The notes beneath the pieces are model-generated. The model worked only from the letters and a program-made list of their open reading frames with translations, made no database searches and was not told the DNA's origin. DNA of 64,000 bases from Siansivirga zeaxanthinifaciens CC-SAMT-1. Lineage in GTDB: Bacteria > Bacteroidota > Bacteroidia > Flavobacteriales > Flavobacteriaceae. Below, one piece after another: positions 18,617-27,280 of this stretch (position 1 is the stretch's first letter; each line of letters begins with the position of its first letter). Both the position numbers and the translations under genes were made by a program. Where the stretch lies: contig NZ_CP007202.1 of assembly GCF_000941055.1 (NCBI RefSeq), positions 1,298,001 to 1,362,000 on the forward strand, written 5' to 3'.

Positions 18617-19150
18617 ATGAACGAAGAAATAAAAACATTCACGATTTCAATTTACACCGAAAATAACATTGGGTTATTAAATCGTATATCAGCTATTTTT
18701 CAACGCCGACATATCAATATTGAAAGCTTAACAACATCGCAATCTGAAATTGATGGTGTAAACCGTTTCGTAATAGTCGTTAACATTACAGAAACTCAAG
18801 CAAAGAAAATTGTTGGTCAATTTGAAAAACAAATTGAGGTTATTAGAGCATTTTATCATACAGACGAGCAAACAATTTTCACGGAGTCATGTATGTTTAA
18901 AATTAAATCGGCTTTATTATTTGAAGAGCCTCAAATTCAAAATATTATAAAAGAAAGTAATGCCAGAATTGTAACGGTAAACAAAGAGTTTTTTGTTTTA
19001 GAAAAATCTGGCAGAAGAAACGAAATTGAATCTTTACGTCGAGATTTAAACGTATTCGGTATTATGCAATTTGTGCGTGCCGGTCGTATTGCAGTAACAA
19101 AAGACGAAATGAAAGTAACAGAATTGCTTTTAGCATTCAATAACCAATAA
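18617..19150 (+). CDS. ilvN: Acetolactate synthase, small (regulatory) subunit
   Basis: A 177-residue subunit that binds IlvB and mediates valine feedback. An N-terminal ACT domain (about residues 6-80: TISIYTENNIGLLNRISAIF, then RRHINIESLTTS) is followed by a C-terminal domain with FGIMQFVRAGRIAVTK. Length fits the medium-size bacterial type. It starts 123 bases after ilvB and ends 16 bases before ilvC, so it is clearly within the operon. Confidence 0.95.
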   Translation: MNEEIKTFTISIYTENNIGLLNRISAIFQRRHINIESLTTSQSEIDGVNRFVIVVNITETQAKKIVGQFEKQIEVIRAFYHTDEQTIFTESCMFKIKSALLFEEPQIQNIIKESNARIVTVNKEFFVLEKSGRRNEIESLRRDLNVFGIMQFVRAGRIAVTKDEMKVTELLLAFNNQ

Positions 19151-19166
19151 TAACTAAAAATTAAAA

Positions 19167-20642
19167 ATGGGAAATTATTTTAACACACTATCGTTAAGAG
19201 ATAAATTAACTCAATTATCGAAGTGTCGATTTATGGATTCTTCAGAATTCGAAGATGGTGTAAATGTATTAAAAGGTAAAAAAATTGTTATCGTAGGCTG
19301 TGGAGCTCAAGGTTTAAACCAAGGGTTAAACATGAGAGATTCTGGTTTAGATATTTCTTATGCTTTACGTGCAGAGGCGATTGCCGAAAAACGTAAATCG
19401 TATGTAAATGCAAGCGAGAACGGATTTAATGTTGGAACTTACGAAGAATTAATTCCAACAGCCGATTTAGTTTTAAACTTAACACCAGATAAACAACATA
19501 CAAGTGTTGTAAATGCTGTAATGCCTTTAATGAAAAAAGGAGCAACATTATCGTATTCTCATGGTTTTAATATTGTTGAAGAAGGTACGCAAATCCGTGA
19601 AGATTTAACCGTTATTATGGTGGCGCCTAAATGTCCAGGTACAGAGGTAAGAGAAGAGTATAAAAGAGGTTTTGGTGTACCAACATTAATAGCGGTACAC
19701 GAAGAAAACGATCCAGAAGGAAAAGGTTGGGCTCAAGCGAAAGCTTATGCAGCAGCTACTGGTGGTGATAGAGCAGGTGTATTAGCATCGTCTTTTATTG
19801 CTGAGGTAAAATCAGATTTAATGGGTGAGCAAACCATTTTATGTGGATTGTTACAAACAGGTTCTATTCTTTGTTTCGACAAAATGGTAGAAAAAGGTAT
19901 CGAACCAGGATATGCTTCAAAATTAATTCAATACGGTTGGGAAACTATTACTGAAGGTCTTAAATATGGTGGTATTACTAACATGATGGACAGACTATCT
20001 AACCCAGCAAAAATTAAAGCTTTTGAATTATCTGAAGAATTAAAAGATATCATGCGTCCGTTATTCCAAAAACATATGGATGATATTATGGAAGGTCGTT
20101 TTTCTAGCGGAATGATGGAAGATTGGGCTAATAATGATGAAAAATTATTAACCTGGAGAGCAGCAACTGCCGAAACAAACTTCGAAAAAACACCAGCTGG
20201 AGATGTTGAAATTTCAGAGCAAGAATACTACGATAATGGTGTATTAATGGTGGCTATGGTAAGAGCAGGTGTAGAATTAGCTTTTGAGGCTATGACCGAT
20301 TCTGGAATTATCGATGCATCGGCATACTACGAGTCGTTACATGAAACACCACTTATTGCAAATACCATTGCAAGACGTAAATTATACGAAATGAACAGCG
20401 TAATCTCTGATACAGCAGAGTACGGTTGTTATTTATTCGATCACGCTTGTAAACCTTTATTAGGAGATTTCATGAAGAAAATCGATACCGATGTTATTGG
20501 TAAAGCGTATGCTTCAAGTAACGGAAAAGGTGTAGATAATGCAAAATTAATAGCAGTAAACAAAGCATTAAGAGAGCACCCGGTTGAAAAAATCGGATCC
20601 TTCTTAAGAGCTTCCATGACCGCTATGAAACCAATCGTTTAA
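19167..20642 (+). CDS. ilvC: Ketol-acid reductoisomerase, class II (long form)
   Basis: A 491-residue Mg2+- and NADPH-dependent enzyme that isomerises and reduces acetolactate and acetohydroxybutyrate. Rossmann motif [10 protein letters not shown] is at 44-53. The NADPH-phosphate-binding residues match the E. coli enzyme at the same positions (Arg68, Arg76 and Ser78 in [12 protein letters not shown]). The size and duplicated helical C-terminal domain identify the long class II enzyme rather than the usual 330-residue class I. Last gene of the ilvDBNC unit; a terminator follows at 20652-20686. Confidence 0.97.
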   Translation: MGNYFNTLSLRDKLTQLSKCRFMDSSEFEDGVNVLKGKKIVIVGCGAQGLNQGLNMRDSGLDISYALRAEAIAEKRKSYVNASENGFNVGTYEELIPTADLVLNLTPDKQHTSVVNAVMPLMKKGATLSYSHGFNIVEEGTQIREDLTVIMVAPKCPGTEVREEYKRGFGVPTLIAVHEENDPEGKGWAQAKAYAAATGGDRAGVLASSFIAEVKSDLMGEQTILCGLLQTGSILCFDKMVEKGIEPGYASKLIQYGWETITEGLKYGGITNMMDRLSNPAKIKAFELSEELKDIMRPLFQKHMDDIMEGRFSSGMMEDWANNDEKLLTWRAATAETNFEKTPAGDVEISEQEYYDNGVLMVAMVRAGVELAFEAMTDSGIIDASAYYESLHETPLIANTIARRKLYEMNSVISDTAEYGCYLFDHACKPLLGDFMKKIDTDVIGKAYASSNGKGVDNAKLIAVNKALREHPVEKIGSFLRASMTAMKPIV

Positions 20643-20651
20643 TTACAAGTG

Positions 20652-20686
20652 AAAAGCCTTAATGATACATTCTTAAGGCTTTTTTT
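20652..20686 (+). terminator. Terminator after ilvC
   Basis: An 11-bp stem AAAAGCCTTAA / TTAAGGCTTTT (20652-20662 with 20673-20683) with a ten-base loop, then T residues. It separates ilvDBNC from ilvA, though some read-through is likely. Confidence 0.85.
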
Positions 20687-20728
20687 AAATATTAAATTCT
20701 CTGTGTAAACAGAAAAAAAGTAATGATT

Positions 20729-21991
20729 ATGAATAAGGAAAAAACCTATTTTCCTAGTATTGATAATATAAAAGTAGCTGCCGATACCATTAAAAAAGTA
20801 TCGGCAGTTACGCCTTTAGGGGCAAGCCAAAGGTATTCAAAACAATTCGATGCTAATATTCTTTTAAAACGCGAAGATTTACAACAAGTACGCTCCTATA
20901 AAATTAGAGGGGCTTACAATAAAATAAGCTCACTAACAAAAGAAGAGTCTGCTCATGGGGTTGTATGTGCTAGTGCAGGTAACCATGCGCAAGGCGTGGC
21001 TTTGTCTTGTAAGTTGCTTAAAATACATGGTGTTATTTATATGCCAGCACCAACACCTAATCAAAAAATTGAACAGGTTAAAATGTTTGGGGAAGATTAT
21101 ATAAATATCAAACTGGTTGGTGATACTTACGACGATGCTTACCATGCGGCTATGATTGAGTGCGATGAATTTAAAAAAACATTCATACACCCCTTTAACG
21201 ACGAAAAAGTTATTGAAGGGCAGGCAAACATTGGTTTAGAAATATTAGAACAAACAACTGTGCCTTTAGATTATGTTTTTATTGCCATAGGTGGTGGAGG
21301 TTTAGCAGCTGGACTATCTACAGTTTTTAAAAATATGTCGCCCCATACAAAAATTATTGGGGTTGAGCCCGAAGGTGCCCCTTCGATGCAAGTTTCAATA
21401 AAAAACAATGTAAATACAGAGTTAGATCACATTGAAAAGTTTATTGATGGAGCTGCAGTAAAACGCGTAGGCGATTTAACTTTTGCCATTTGTAAAGAAA
21501 CGTTACATGATGTTATTACCGTTCCCGAAGGCAAAGTGTGTGAAACTATTTTGGAACTTTATAATAAAGATGCCATTGTAGTAGAACCGGCCGGAGCTTT
21601 GAGTATTTCTGCATTAGATTTTTATGCCGATAAAATAAAAGGGAAAAATGTGGTATGTGTTGTTAGTGGAAGTAATAATGATATTACGCGAACAGCCGAA
21701 ATTAAAGAACGTGCCTTGCTATATGCGAATTTAAAGCACTATTTTATTGTAACATTTCCTCAGCGTGCCGGTGCTTTAAAAGAATTTGTGGTAAATATTT
21801 TAGGTCCGAATGATGATATTACCCATTTTCAATATGCCAAGAAAACAAACAGAGAAAATGGTTCGGCAGTGGTAGGTATTCAATTGAAATCGTCTAGTGA
21901 TTTAGAGCCGCTAATTGCACGAATGAAACAGCGAAATTTTTACGGAGACTACTTAAATAATAAACCCGAGTTGTTTCAGTTTTTAGTGTAA
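20729..21991 (+). CDS. ilvA: Threonine dehydratase (biosynthetic, short form)
   Basis: A PLP enzyme that deaminates threonine to 2-oxobutyrate, the entry step to isoleucine. About 420 residues. The PLP lysine lies in VRSYKIRGAYNK (residue 58 from this start) and the Gly-rich phosphate loop is IAIGGGGLAAGL. A single ACT-like regulatory domain (about 325-415: YFIVTFPQRAGALKEFV) corresponds to the short form found in Bacillus, half the size of the E. coli regulatory region. The ATG at 20729 is preferred because a purine-rich stretch lies 9 bases upstream; an ATG at 20723 is also in frame. It sits behind the ilvC terminator, completing the isoleucine pathway genes. Confidence 0.94.
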   Translation: MNKEKTYFPSIDNIKVAADTIKKVSAVTPLGASQRYSKQFDANILLKREDLQQVRSYKIRGAYNKISSLTKEESAHGVVCASAGNHAQGVALSCKLLKIHGVIYMPAPTPNQKIEQVKMFGEDYINIKLVGDTYDDAYHAAMIECDEFKKTFIHPFNDEKVIEGQANIGLEILEQTTVPLDYVFIAIGGGGLAAGLSTVFKNMSPHTKIIGVEPEGAPSMQVSIKNNVNTELDHIEKFIDGAAVKRVGDLTFAICKETLHDVITVPEGKVCETILELYNKDAIVVEPAGALSISALDFYADKIKGKNVVCVVSGSNNDITRTAEIKERALLYANLKHYFIVTFPQRAGALKEFVVNILGPNDDITHFQYAKKTNRENGSAVVGIQLKSSSDLEPLIARMKQRNFYGDYLNNKPELFQFLV

Positions 21992-22101
21992 TCAGTTAAA
22001 TTTATATATTTTATTTCTGATTTTTATTTAGACGAAAACGATTGCGAACTGCATATTTTATTTAGTTAATAACCGAACGTTATTAATTCAATATTTATTT
22101 T

Positions 22102-22128
22102 AAACCCCTTGTGTTTAAAGGGTTTTTT
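22102..22128 (+). terminator. Terminator after ilvA
   Basis: Stem AAACCC / GGGTTT (extended by A-T pairs; 22102-22110 with 22117-22125) followed by T residues. The 183 bases between ilvA and the next gene hold nothing else I can identify. Confidence 0.7.
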
Positions 22129-22174
22129 CGCTTTAATATCATTATATTAGCTTTAGTTTTTAATTAAAAGATTC

Positions 22175-23773
22175 ATGACTATGAGCACAGCCATAAACAC
22201 CATTCCAGCACCCTATAAAATCACATCGCTTTTACATCAAAACACCTATTTGGTCGATGGTGAACTAAAAGTTTGGGATGGAGAAAAAACAGAAGTTTAT
22301 TCTACAATTTCTTCAACCCAAGATTATAAACCAACCTTACTGGGAACAATTCCAAATTTAGGTGAAGCTCAGGCTATGGAGACATTAAATGCTGCTTTAA
22401 ATGCCTACGATAGAGGGCAAGGGTTATGGCCAACCATGAAAGTTTTAGATCGTATCGCTTGCATGGAAAAATTTGTAACTCAAATGAAAACCAAGCGCGC
22501 CGAAGTTGTAAAATTACTCATGTGGGAAATTGGTAAGAATTTACCAGATTCTGAAAAAGAGTTCGACAGAACCGTAGATTACATTTACGATACTATTGAA
22601 GATTATAAACAAATTGATAGAGATTCGGCAAAATTTGAAAAAAATGATGGCGTTTATGCACACATAAGAAGAGGTCCACTGGGAGTTGTTTTATGTTTGG
22701 GGCCTTATAATTATCCTTTAAACGAGACGTTTTCGCTACTTATTCCTGCTTTAATTATGGGGAATACAGTTGTTTTTAAACCGGCGAAACACGGTGTTTT
22801 ATTAATTTCTCCATTGTTAGAGGCTTTTCAAAGTAGTTTTCCTAAAGGTGTTGTAAACGTTGTTTATGGTCGTGGACGTGTATTAGCAACGCCCATAATG
22901 CAATCTGGAAAGGTTGATATTTTAGCATTAATTGGTAATAGTAAATCTGCCAATGCCCTGCAATCTGTGCACCCTAAAGGGAATAGATTGCGTATGGTTC
23001 TTGGGTTAGAAGCCAAGAATCCTGCCATTATTTTACCCGATGCCGATTTAGATTTAGCCGTTAACGAGTGTATTGCAGGGGCATTATCTTTTAACGGACA
23101 ACGTTGTACGGCTTTAAAAGTTTTATATGTTCATGATTCTATTGTTGAGGAATTTAATAAGCGTTTTTCAGAAAAAGTAGATGCGCTTAAATTTGGTAAT
23201 CCATGGGAAGAAGGCGTTAAGTTAACGCCATTACCAGAAGTTGAAAAGCCAGCCTATATTAAAGAATTAATAGACGATGCTACCAGTAAAGGAGCTAAAT
23301 TACTTAATAAAAAAGGAGGTGAGATTACAGAAAACTTTATTTTTCCTGCAGTGTTATACCCGGTAACTAAAGAAATGCGTGTGTTTAACGAAGAGCAGTT
23401 TGGTCCTGTGGTGCCTGTGGTGCCGTTTTCTCATATCGATGAGCCTTTAGATGATATGGCAGAATCTAATTACGGACAACAAGTAAGTTTGTTTGGAAAA
23501 GACGTTAAAACGATTGCACCATTAATTGATACTTTAGTAAATTTAGTATGTAGAGTTAACTTAAATAGTTCGTGCCAACGCGGACCAGATGTGTATCCAT
23601 TTACGGGAAGAAAAGATTCGGCATTTAGTACTTTAAGTGTGCACGATGCTTTGCGATCGTTTTCTATAAGAACCTTTGTAGCTTCTAAGGATAATGCTTA
23701 TAACAATGCTATTTTAAATGAGCTTTTAGAGACAAAAGCCTCTAATTTTATCAGTACAGATTATATTCTTTAA
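22175..23773 (+). CDS. gapN: NADP-dependent non-phosphorylating glyceraldehyde-3-phosphate dehydrogenase
   Basis: A 532-residue aldehyde dehydrogenase that oxidises glyceraldehyde-3-phosphate directly to 3-phosphoglycerate, giving NADPH and no ATP. Catalytic Cys311 is in [10 protein letters not shown], the general-base Glu279 in LGLEAKNP and Asn179 in GPYNYPLNE. The pattern GPYNYPLNE together with [10 protein letters not shown] and the C-terminal [19 protein letters not shown] is characteristic of the GapN/ALDH11 group rather than succinate-semialdehyde or betaine-aldehyde dehydrogenases. An ATG two codons later (22181) is also possible. Monocistronic, between terminator 22102-22128 and hairpin 23787-23833. 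Confidence 0.88.
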   Translation: MTMSTAINTIPAPYKITSLLHQNTYLVDGELKVWDGEKTEVYSTISSTQDYKPTLLGTIPNLGEAQAMETLNAALNAYDRGQGLWPTMKVLDRIACMEKFVTQMKTKRAEVVKLLMWEIGKNLPDSEKEFDRTVDYIYDTIEDYKQIDRDSAKFEKNDGVYAHIRRGPLGVVLCLGPYNYPLNETFSLLIPALIMGNTVVFKPAKHGVLLISPLLEAFQSSFPKGVVNVVYGRGRVLATPIMQSGKVDILALIGNSKSANALQSVHPKGNRLRMVLGLEAKNPAIILPDADLDLAVNECIAGALSFNGQRCTALKVLYVHDSIVEEFNKRFSEKVDALKFGNPWEEGVKLTPLPEVEKPAYIKELIDDATSKGAKLLNKKGGEITENFIFPAVLYPVTKEMRVFNEEQFGPVVPVVPFSHIDEPLDDMAESNYGQQVSLFGKDVKTIAPLIDTLVNLVCRVNLNSSCQRGPDVYPFTGRKDSAFSTLSVHDALRSFSIRTFVASKDNAYNNAILNELLETKASNFISTDYIL

Positions 23774-23786
23774 GTAAACAACCAAT

Positions 23787-23833
23787 TAATTCTACTTTTA
23801 CTATTTAAAACTCTTAAAATAAAAGTAGAATTA
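23787..23833. repeat. 14-bp perfect inverted repeat after gapN
   Basis: TAATTCTACTTTTA (23787-23800) is mirrored exactly by TAAAAGTAGAATTA (23820-23833), loop 19 bases. It starts 14 bases after the gapN stop and has no T run, so it may be a 3'-end hairpin or a weak terminator isolating gapN from the arginine leader. Confidence 0.6.
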
Positions 23834-23906
23834 AATTGTTGTGTTTGAATAATCTCAATTATAATAACTTAAAAATAAAGATATTAATAATTCTCATAAA
23901 AAAAAT

Positions 23907-23951
23907 AAACGGTTTTTAATTTTGTATTAAATAAAACTTTAGTTTTACATT
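23907..23951 (+). promoter_or_regulatory. Probable promoter region of the arginine operon leader
   Basis: TAATTTTG at 23917-23924 fits the Bacteroidetes -7 consensus TAnnTTTG and would place the transcript start about 20-25 bases before the leader ATG. It lies in the 19-mer AAACGGTTTTTAATTTTGT (23907-23925), which recurs exactly but inverted at 56300-56318 upstream of cysE. A second shared string, TTTAGTTTTACATT (23938-23951), recurs in direct orientation at 56317-56330. No good -33 TTG was found. Confidence 0.5.
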
Positions 23952-24020
23952 ATGAAAACATTAAAAAATAAAATACGTTGTACTATCCCCGGTTTACCCG
24001 TGCGCAGTCGCCGCCGCTAA
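23952..24020 (+). CDS. argL: Arginine-rich leader peptide upstream of the arginine cluster (22 residues)
   Basis: Short open frame MKTLKNKIRCTIPGLPVRSRRR ending in TAA. It contains five Arg, four of them in the last five residues (R-S-R-R-R), and those four use the G+C-rich codon CGC, uncommon in this A+T-rich sequence. It lies about 230 bases upstream of an 11-gene arginine/proline cluster, so translation of the Arg codons could report charged tRNA-Arg, as in classical leader-peptide attenuation. Unlike the ilv leader I could not identify a convincing terminator immediately downstream, so the output mechanism (attenuation, Rho access, mRNA stability) is open. The symbol is given by analogy only. 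Confidence 0.65.
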   Translation: MKTLKNKIRCTIPGLPVRSRRR

Positions 24021-24251
24021 TATTCTTATTTTAGGAGCCAAACCAAAACGTCATTTTAATTTTTTTCTCATAGTGAACAAATCATCTTTTATAACATTCC
24101 AAAATTTAGTTAGCTGTTTATTTAATAAGCGCTACTTCGGTTATATATTTCCACGTCGCCCCTAGTGGCTGTATTTTTATTTTAAAAACTAGGTGTGTCC
24201 AGTTTACTAACAGAAAAATAAACGTTTTAATAAAAATTTTTAAAAATTATA
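24021..24251 (+). promoter_or_regulatory. Leader region between the Arg-rich peptide and the first arginine gene
   Basis: 231 bases without a gene. Possible RNA pairings are CCAC / GTGG (near 24152-24168) followed by a T-rich tract, and CCTAG / CTAGG (near 24161 and 24189), which are mutually exclusive. GTCGCC occurs both in the leader codons (24007-24012) and at about 24155. These are compatible with a regulatory leader but too weak to define a terminator by eye. Confidence 0.35.
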
Positions 24252-24866
24252 ATGGAAATTTTAATTGCCGATAAATCACATACAAAATACACAGATATCA
24301 TTTGTGAAACTATTGCCGAATCTGCAGCAGTAAGAGGCACTGGTATTGCACGTCGTAATCCTGAATATATAACCAAGAAATTAGAAAATGGAAATGCTGT
24401 TATTGCCTTAGATGGCGATAAATTTGCAGGGTTTTGTTATATAGAAATTTGGGGTCATGGTAAATATGTAGCCAATTCCGGGTTAATTGTACATCCCGAT
24501 TACCGTAATGCTGGTTTAGCAAAAAAAATAAAACATAGAATATTTAAGCATTCCAGAGAGAAATTTCCAGATGCTAAAGTATTTAGTATCACTACAGGGT
24601 TGGCCGTAATGAAAATGAATACCGATTTAGGATACAGACCGGTGCCATTCTCGGAGTTAACAGACGATCCTAGTTTTTGGGATGGTTGTCAAACTTGTAA
24701 AAACTACGATGTATTAACACGTACTAATAGAAAAATGTGTTTGTGTACAGGGATGCTATACGACCCAAAAGCAAAAAAGACCGAGCCAATAAAAATTAAA
24801 GAAAAGGTTTTTGATAGGTTGAAGCATATTAAAGAAGCTATGTTTTTAAAAAAGGATAAAAAATAA
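24252..24866 (+). CDS. GNAT acyltransferase, candidate N-acylglutamate synthase
   Basis: A 204-residue GNAT-fold protein and the first gene of the arginine cluster. The acyl-CoA-binding segment is VHPDYRNAGLAKKIKHRIF (about residues 80-98). There is no classical argA (kinase-fused) or argJ gene in the cluster, yet argB, argC, argD and a deacylase are all present, so an enzyme that acylates glutamate is required; this gene is the obvious candidate. Four cysteines (Cys146, Cys149, Cys163, Cys165: CQTC and CLC) suggest a metal site or structural role. Whether it uses acetyl- or succinyl-CoA is unknown; bacteroidete pathways are known to use succinylated intermediates. It ends 39 bases before argG. 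Confidence 0.75.
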   Translation: MEILIADKSHTKYTDIICETIAESAAVRGTGIARRNPEYITKKLENGNAVIALDGDKFAGFCYIEIWGHGKYVANSGLIVHPDYRNAGLAKKIKHRIFKHSREKFPDAKVFSITTGLAVMKMNTDLGYRPVPFSELTDDPSFWDGCQTCKNYDVLTRTNRKMCLCTGMLYDPKAKKTEPIKIKEKVFDRLKHIKEAMFLKKDKK

Positions 24867-24905
24867 ATAGGTGTTCGTTTTACGAGTATCAAAAAAAGTA
24901 ATAAA

Positions 24906-26084
24906 ATGAAAAAATTAGTAATAGCATATAGTGGCGGTTTAGATACCTCTTACTGTGCAGTTAGTTTATCGAAAAAATTTGAAGTACATGCAGCCAGCGT
25001 AAATACTGGAGGTTTTACAAAAGCAGAAATAGATCAAATTGAAGCTAATGCTTATAAAATGGGTGTTACTTCGTATAAAAATATTGATGCTGTTGCAACA
25101 TTTTACCAAAAAGTAGTAAAGTATTTAATTTTTGGTAATGTTTTAAAAAATAACACCTATCCGTTATCGGTAAGCGCCGAGCGTATTATTCAAGCTATTG
25201 AAATTATAGAATACGCTAAAAGCATAGGTGCCGAATATATTGCTCATGGTAGTACAGGCGCTGGTAACGACCAGGTTCGTTTCGATATGATTTTTCAAAC
25301 CTTGGCACCAGAGATAGAAATTATCACGCCTATTAGAGACCAAAAACTATCAAGACAAGAGGAAATAGATTATTTAAAAGCCAATGGCATTGATATGTCT
25401 TGGGAAAAAGCAAAATACTCTGTAAATAAAGGGCTTTGGGGAACCAGTGTTGGAGGTTCTGAAACCTTAACATCAAACAAACCGTTGCCAAGTGAAGCAT
25501 ATCCATCGCAGTTAAAACATACCGATGAAGAAAAAGTAAAACTAACGTTTGAAAAAGGGGAGTTGGTAGCTGTAAATGGTGTTGAAAACGACCCAGAAAT
25601 TAATATAGAGACTTTAAACAATTTAGCATCTGCCTATGCTATTGGTAGAGATATTCACGTAGGTGATACCATTGTTGGTATTAAAGGGCGTGTAGGTTTT
25701 GAAGCTGCTGCGGCCTTAATTACTATAAAAGCACATCATTTACTTGAAAAACATACTTTAACAAAATGGCAATTACAACACAAAGAATATATTGCTAGTT
25801 TTTACGGCATGCATTTGCATGAAGGACAATATTTAGATCCGGTTATGCGAAATATGGAAGCCTTTTTACAAAGCAGTCAGGAGATGGTTTCTGGTGATGT
25901 GGTTGTAAGTTTAAAACCTTACCACTTCACTTTAGATGGTATTACTTCGGAGCATGATTTAATGAATGCGAAGTTTGGAAGTTATGGTGAAGAAAATAAA
26001 GGTTGGACTCCAGATGAAGCTAAAGGATTTATTAAAATCTTTGGAAATCAAAATAAAATATATCAACAAGTAAACAATTCTTAA
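24906..26084 (+). CDS. argG: Argininosuccinate synthase
   Basis: A 392-residue ATP-dependent ligase joining citrulline and aspartate. The N-type PP-loop AYSGGLDTS is at residues 7-15 and AHGSTGAGNDQVRFDM carries citrulline- and aspartate-binding residues. In most bacteria argG sits at the end of the pathway cluster with argH; here it is near the front and argH is last. Its stop is three bases from the argC start, so the two are tightly coupled. Confidence 0.96.
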   Translation: MKKLVIAYSGGLDTSYCAVSLSKKFEVHAASVNTGGFTKAEIDQIEANAYKMGVTSYKNIDAVATFYQKVVKYLIFGNVLKNNTYPLSVSAERIIQAIEIIEYAKSIGAEYIAHGSTGAGNDQVRFDMIFQTLAPEIEIITPIRDQKLSRQEEIDYLKANGIDMSWEKAKYSVNKGLWGTSVGGSETLTSNKPLPSEAYPSQLKHTDEEKVKLTFEKGELVAVNGVENDPEINIETLNNLASAYAIGRDIHVGDTIVGIKGRVGFEAAAALITIKAHHLLEKHTLTKWQLQHKEYIASFYGMHLHEGQYLDPVMRNMEAFLQSSQEMVSGDVVVSLKPYHFTLDGITSEHDLMNAKFGSYGEENKGWTPDEAKGFIKIFGNQNKIYQQVNNS

Positions 26085-26087
26085 ATT

Positions 26088-27065
26088 ATGATTCAGGTTG
26101 GTATTATTGGAGGTGCAGGTTACACAGCAGGTGAGTTGGTAAGATTATTAATTAATCATCCACATGCCGAAATAAACTTTGTGTACAGTACATCGAATGC
26201 AGGAAACAAAATAAGTAAAATTCATCAAGATTTAATTGGGTCTTTAGAATTAGAATTTACAGACACCATAAATCCGGAGGTAGATGTCTTGTTTTTATGT
26301 CTAGGTCATGGAAACTCTGTGAAGTTTTTATCTGAAAACACGTTTTCTAATACCACTAAAATTATCGATTTAGGAAATGACTTTAGACTGGAAAAGGATA
26401 AGGTTTTTCAAGACAAAACCTTTGTTTATGGGCTTCCGGAATTACAAAAAGAAGCTATAAAGTCTGCAAATTATATTGCAAACCCAGGTTGTTTTGCAAC
26501 AGCGATTCAATTAGCCTTATTACCATTGGCAAGTGAAGGTTTGATAAATAGCGATGTGCATATTAATGCGGTTACAGGTGCTACGGGAGCAGGAACATCG
26601 TTATCTGCAACGACGCACTATACGTGGCGAGATAATAACTTTTCGTATTACAAACCTTTTACTCACCAACATTTAGGAGAGATTAACCAGTCGGTTAAAC
26701 AGTTGCAAAACGCCTTTGATTCTGAGATTCTTTTTATGCCTAATAGAGGGAATTTTTCGAGAGGTATTTTCGCAACGCTTTACACCGATTTTCAAGGATC
26801 GTTGGAAGGTGCTAAAAATTTATATAAAGAGTTTTATAAAGATGCCGAATTTACATTTGTTTCTGAAGATGAATTGCATTTAAAACAAGTGGTTAATACG
26901 AATAAATGTTTAATTCATTTACATAAGCACGGCGACAAATTACTGGTTACAAGTGTGATTGATAATTTATTGAAAGGTGCTTCTGGACAAGCTATTCAAA
27001 ACATGAATTTAATGTTTGGAATGGAAGAAACCGAAGGGTTACACCTAAAAGCAACCTACTTTTAG
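26088..27065 (+). CDS. argC: N-acyl-gamma-glutamyl-phosphate reductase
   Basis: A 325-residue NADPH-dependent reductase producing N-acylglutamate semialdehyde. Rossmann motif GIIGGAGYTAGELVRLL (about 5-21) and catalytic Cys135 in ANPGCFATA are present. The acyl group (acetyl or succinyl) cannot be told from this gene, but the neighbouring carbamoyltransferase is of the acylornithine type. A dispersed repeat element (27111-27190) is inserted in the 215-base gap before proC. Confidence 0.95.
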   Translation: MIQVGIIGGAGYTAGELVRLLINHPHAEINFVYSTSNAGNKISKIHQDLIGSLELEFTDTINPEVDVLFLCLGHGNSVKFLSENTFSNTTKIIDLGNDFRLEKDKVFQDKTFVYGLPELQKEAIKSANYIANPGCFATAIQLALLPLASEGLINSDVHINAVTGATGAGTSLSATTHYTWRDNNFSYYKPFTHQHLGEINQSVKQLQNAFDSEILFMPNRGNFSRGIFATLYTDFQGSLEGAKNLYKEFYKDAEFTFVSEDELHLKQVVNTNKCLIHLHKHGDKLLVTSVIDNLLKGASGQAIQNMNLMFGMEETEGLHLKATYF

Positions 27066-27110
27066 AAAGTTTATATTTCTTGAATTAGGGTGGTCGTTGG
27101 CTAGTAGGTT

Positions 27111-27190
27111 GCGTTAGCGATTGCAGCGGCATCCTTTTTGGAGGAACGGAAAAAAGATATAGCGAAAAGCGCGACCCTTGTGGTAACGCC
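27111..27190. repeat. Dispersed palindromic repeat element, copy 1
   Basis: An 80-base unit bounded by GCGTTAGCGATTG at the left and GACCCTTGTGGTAACGCC at the right, whose ends GCGTTA and TAACGC are inverted. The same ends occur at 62568-62648 with a different middle. It lies between argC and proC without breaking either gene. The pattern resembles REP-like elements in flavobacterial genomes. Confidence 0.8.
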
Positions 27191-27280
27191 AAAACAGATT
27201 GAAATAATTAAAAAAACAGCCATTATAGCAACGATACAACGCCCGTGTATTCGCGAATTTTAGGCATAAATAAGTTGAAA

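Noticed and set aside
24150..24190. Classical terminator for an arginine attenuator
   Set aside because: Only 4-5 bp stems (CCAC/GTGG, CCTAG/CTAGG) were found before T-rich sequence; too weak to call, so only the leader peptide is reported.
27245..27280. Upstream start for proC (and likewise 28032 for argD, 30406 for proB, 8273 for the GLPGLI gene)
   Set aside because: The extra residues do not match family N-termini, overlap upstream genes, or spoil a signal peptide; the next in-frame ATG fits better.
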